From: Bacteroidia bacterium
Lineage (GTDB): Bacteria; Bacteroidota; Bacteroidia; SpSt-205
Assembly (NCBI GenBank): GCA_025060275.1
Contig: JANXCJ010000113.1
Location: 1 to 6,687 of the forward strand
Direction: 5' to 3'
DNA length: 6,687 nucleotides
Each line of letters starts with the position of its first letter. The stretch's first letter is position 1. Positions 6,298-6,687 of the stretch are shown in pieces. The position numbers and the translations under genes are program-made. The notes beneath the pieces were generated by a model. That model was given only the letters and a program-made list of their open reading frames with translations, was not told the origin of the DNA and did no database searches.

Positions 6298-6687
6298 CTA
6301 AGCCTTTTCTTCAGTGAAGAGATGCAAAGGCAAGCGATCCCATGTAGAATTGTGCCAAATGTAGTGTAGGATACCTCCCACGGGTTTTACTACTCTAAAA
6401 AGTCTTTTTATCTCATCCTTTAGTCCTTCCTCATCCCCACGCTTCAAAAAAACTTGATCCATAAGAGCAGGGCCAATAAGAAGTAAAGGCATCTCCTTAT
6501 CCTTATCAGCCCTATAGGCAGGCACAGGTAAAGTCGTACCAAGTAGAAAGCCTGAACGCTTAGGAAAAGCTAGCGTATAATCTCTCTTGATCCCCGCTTC
6601 CACTAAATCTTGCAGAAGGTTAGGCCAGAAAAAGCGCAAGTAGTGCTGACGGCTTTGCGTTATGGGTTTCATTGTATAGGTTTCTAG
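6298..6687 (-). CDS. Polysaccharide deacetylase-family protein, C-terminal part, cut by the right edge
   Basis: The reading frame has no stop between the ATG at 6670-6672 and the window end; five further codons (LETYT) continue into it, so the ATG is very likely internal and only the last 129 residues are seen. The segment TQSRQHYLRF near the start of the visible part, then LVEAGIKRDYTLAF, GFLLGTT, and finally GGILHYIWHNSTW, match in order the C-terminal half of a Bacteroidota family of polysaccharide deacetylase-like proteins. The WHN motif resembles the last conserved histidine motif of NodB-type deacetylases, which act on N-acetylated sugars in cell-surface or exported polysaccharide. The metal-binding N-terminal motifs would lie outside the window, so catalytic competence and substrate cannot be judged. 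The assignment rests on memory of the family pattern. A minus-strand terminator follows the gene, which is therefore the last of its transcription unit. Confidence 0.72.
   Translation of the reverse strand, partial: LETYTMKPITQSRQHYLRFFWPNLLQDLVEAGIKRDYTLAFPKRSGFLLGTTLPVPAYRADKDKEMPLLLIGPALMDQVFLKRGDEEGLKDEIKRLFRVVKPVGGILHYIWHNSTWDRLPLHLFTEEKA

Overview
The window looks like a piece of chromosome from a member of the Bacteroidota or a close relative. Three things suggest this. There is a large outer-membrane receptor with an N-terminal carboxypeptidase-regulatory-like domain and the GNPNL-type barrel motif of the Bacteroidota PF14905 family. There is the tail of a polysaccharide deacetylase-like protein of a kind I know mainly from Bacteroidota. 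The genes also lack strong Shine-Dalgarno sequences. No phage, transposon, CRISPR or RNA gene is visible.

Layout from left to right: (1) about the first 100 bases are the 3' end of a plus-strand reading frame of unknown identity, possibly ending in beta-strands. (2) The 175-3603 stretch on the minus strand is a compact sufB-sufC-sufD operon, transcribed leftward in the order B, C, D with 15-nt and 3-nt gaps. It encodes the SufBCD scaffold that assembles Fe-S clusters, and all expected key residues are present. (3) A divergent intergenic region (about 150 bp) carries repeated AAACCAG heptamers, a short inverted repeat and a possible Bacteroidota-type promoter. (4) At 3754-6207 on the plus strand is an 817-aa TonB-dependent-receptor-like outer-membrane protein. 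(5) A 90-bp convergent gap contains an intrinsic terminator that serves the minus strand. (6) The right edge holds the C-terminal 129 codons of a minus-strand polysaccharide-deacetylase-family gene, cut off by the window end.

SufC is the ATPase that drives the SufB-SufD scaffold. No cysteine desulfurase (sufS) or sufE/sufU gene lies next to the operon inside this window, although 5' neighbours of sufB are excluded by the divergent receptor gene and anything after sufD is blocked by a convergent reading frame. The divergent pairing of an Fe-S assembly operon with an outer-membrane receptor allows shared iron-linked regulation, but the sequence does not prove it. Overall this is mostly ordinary core-genome sequence; I do not see evidence of a new biological system.
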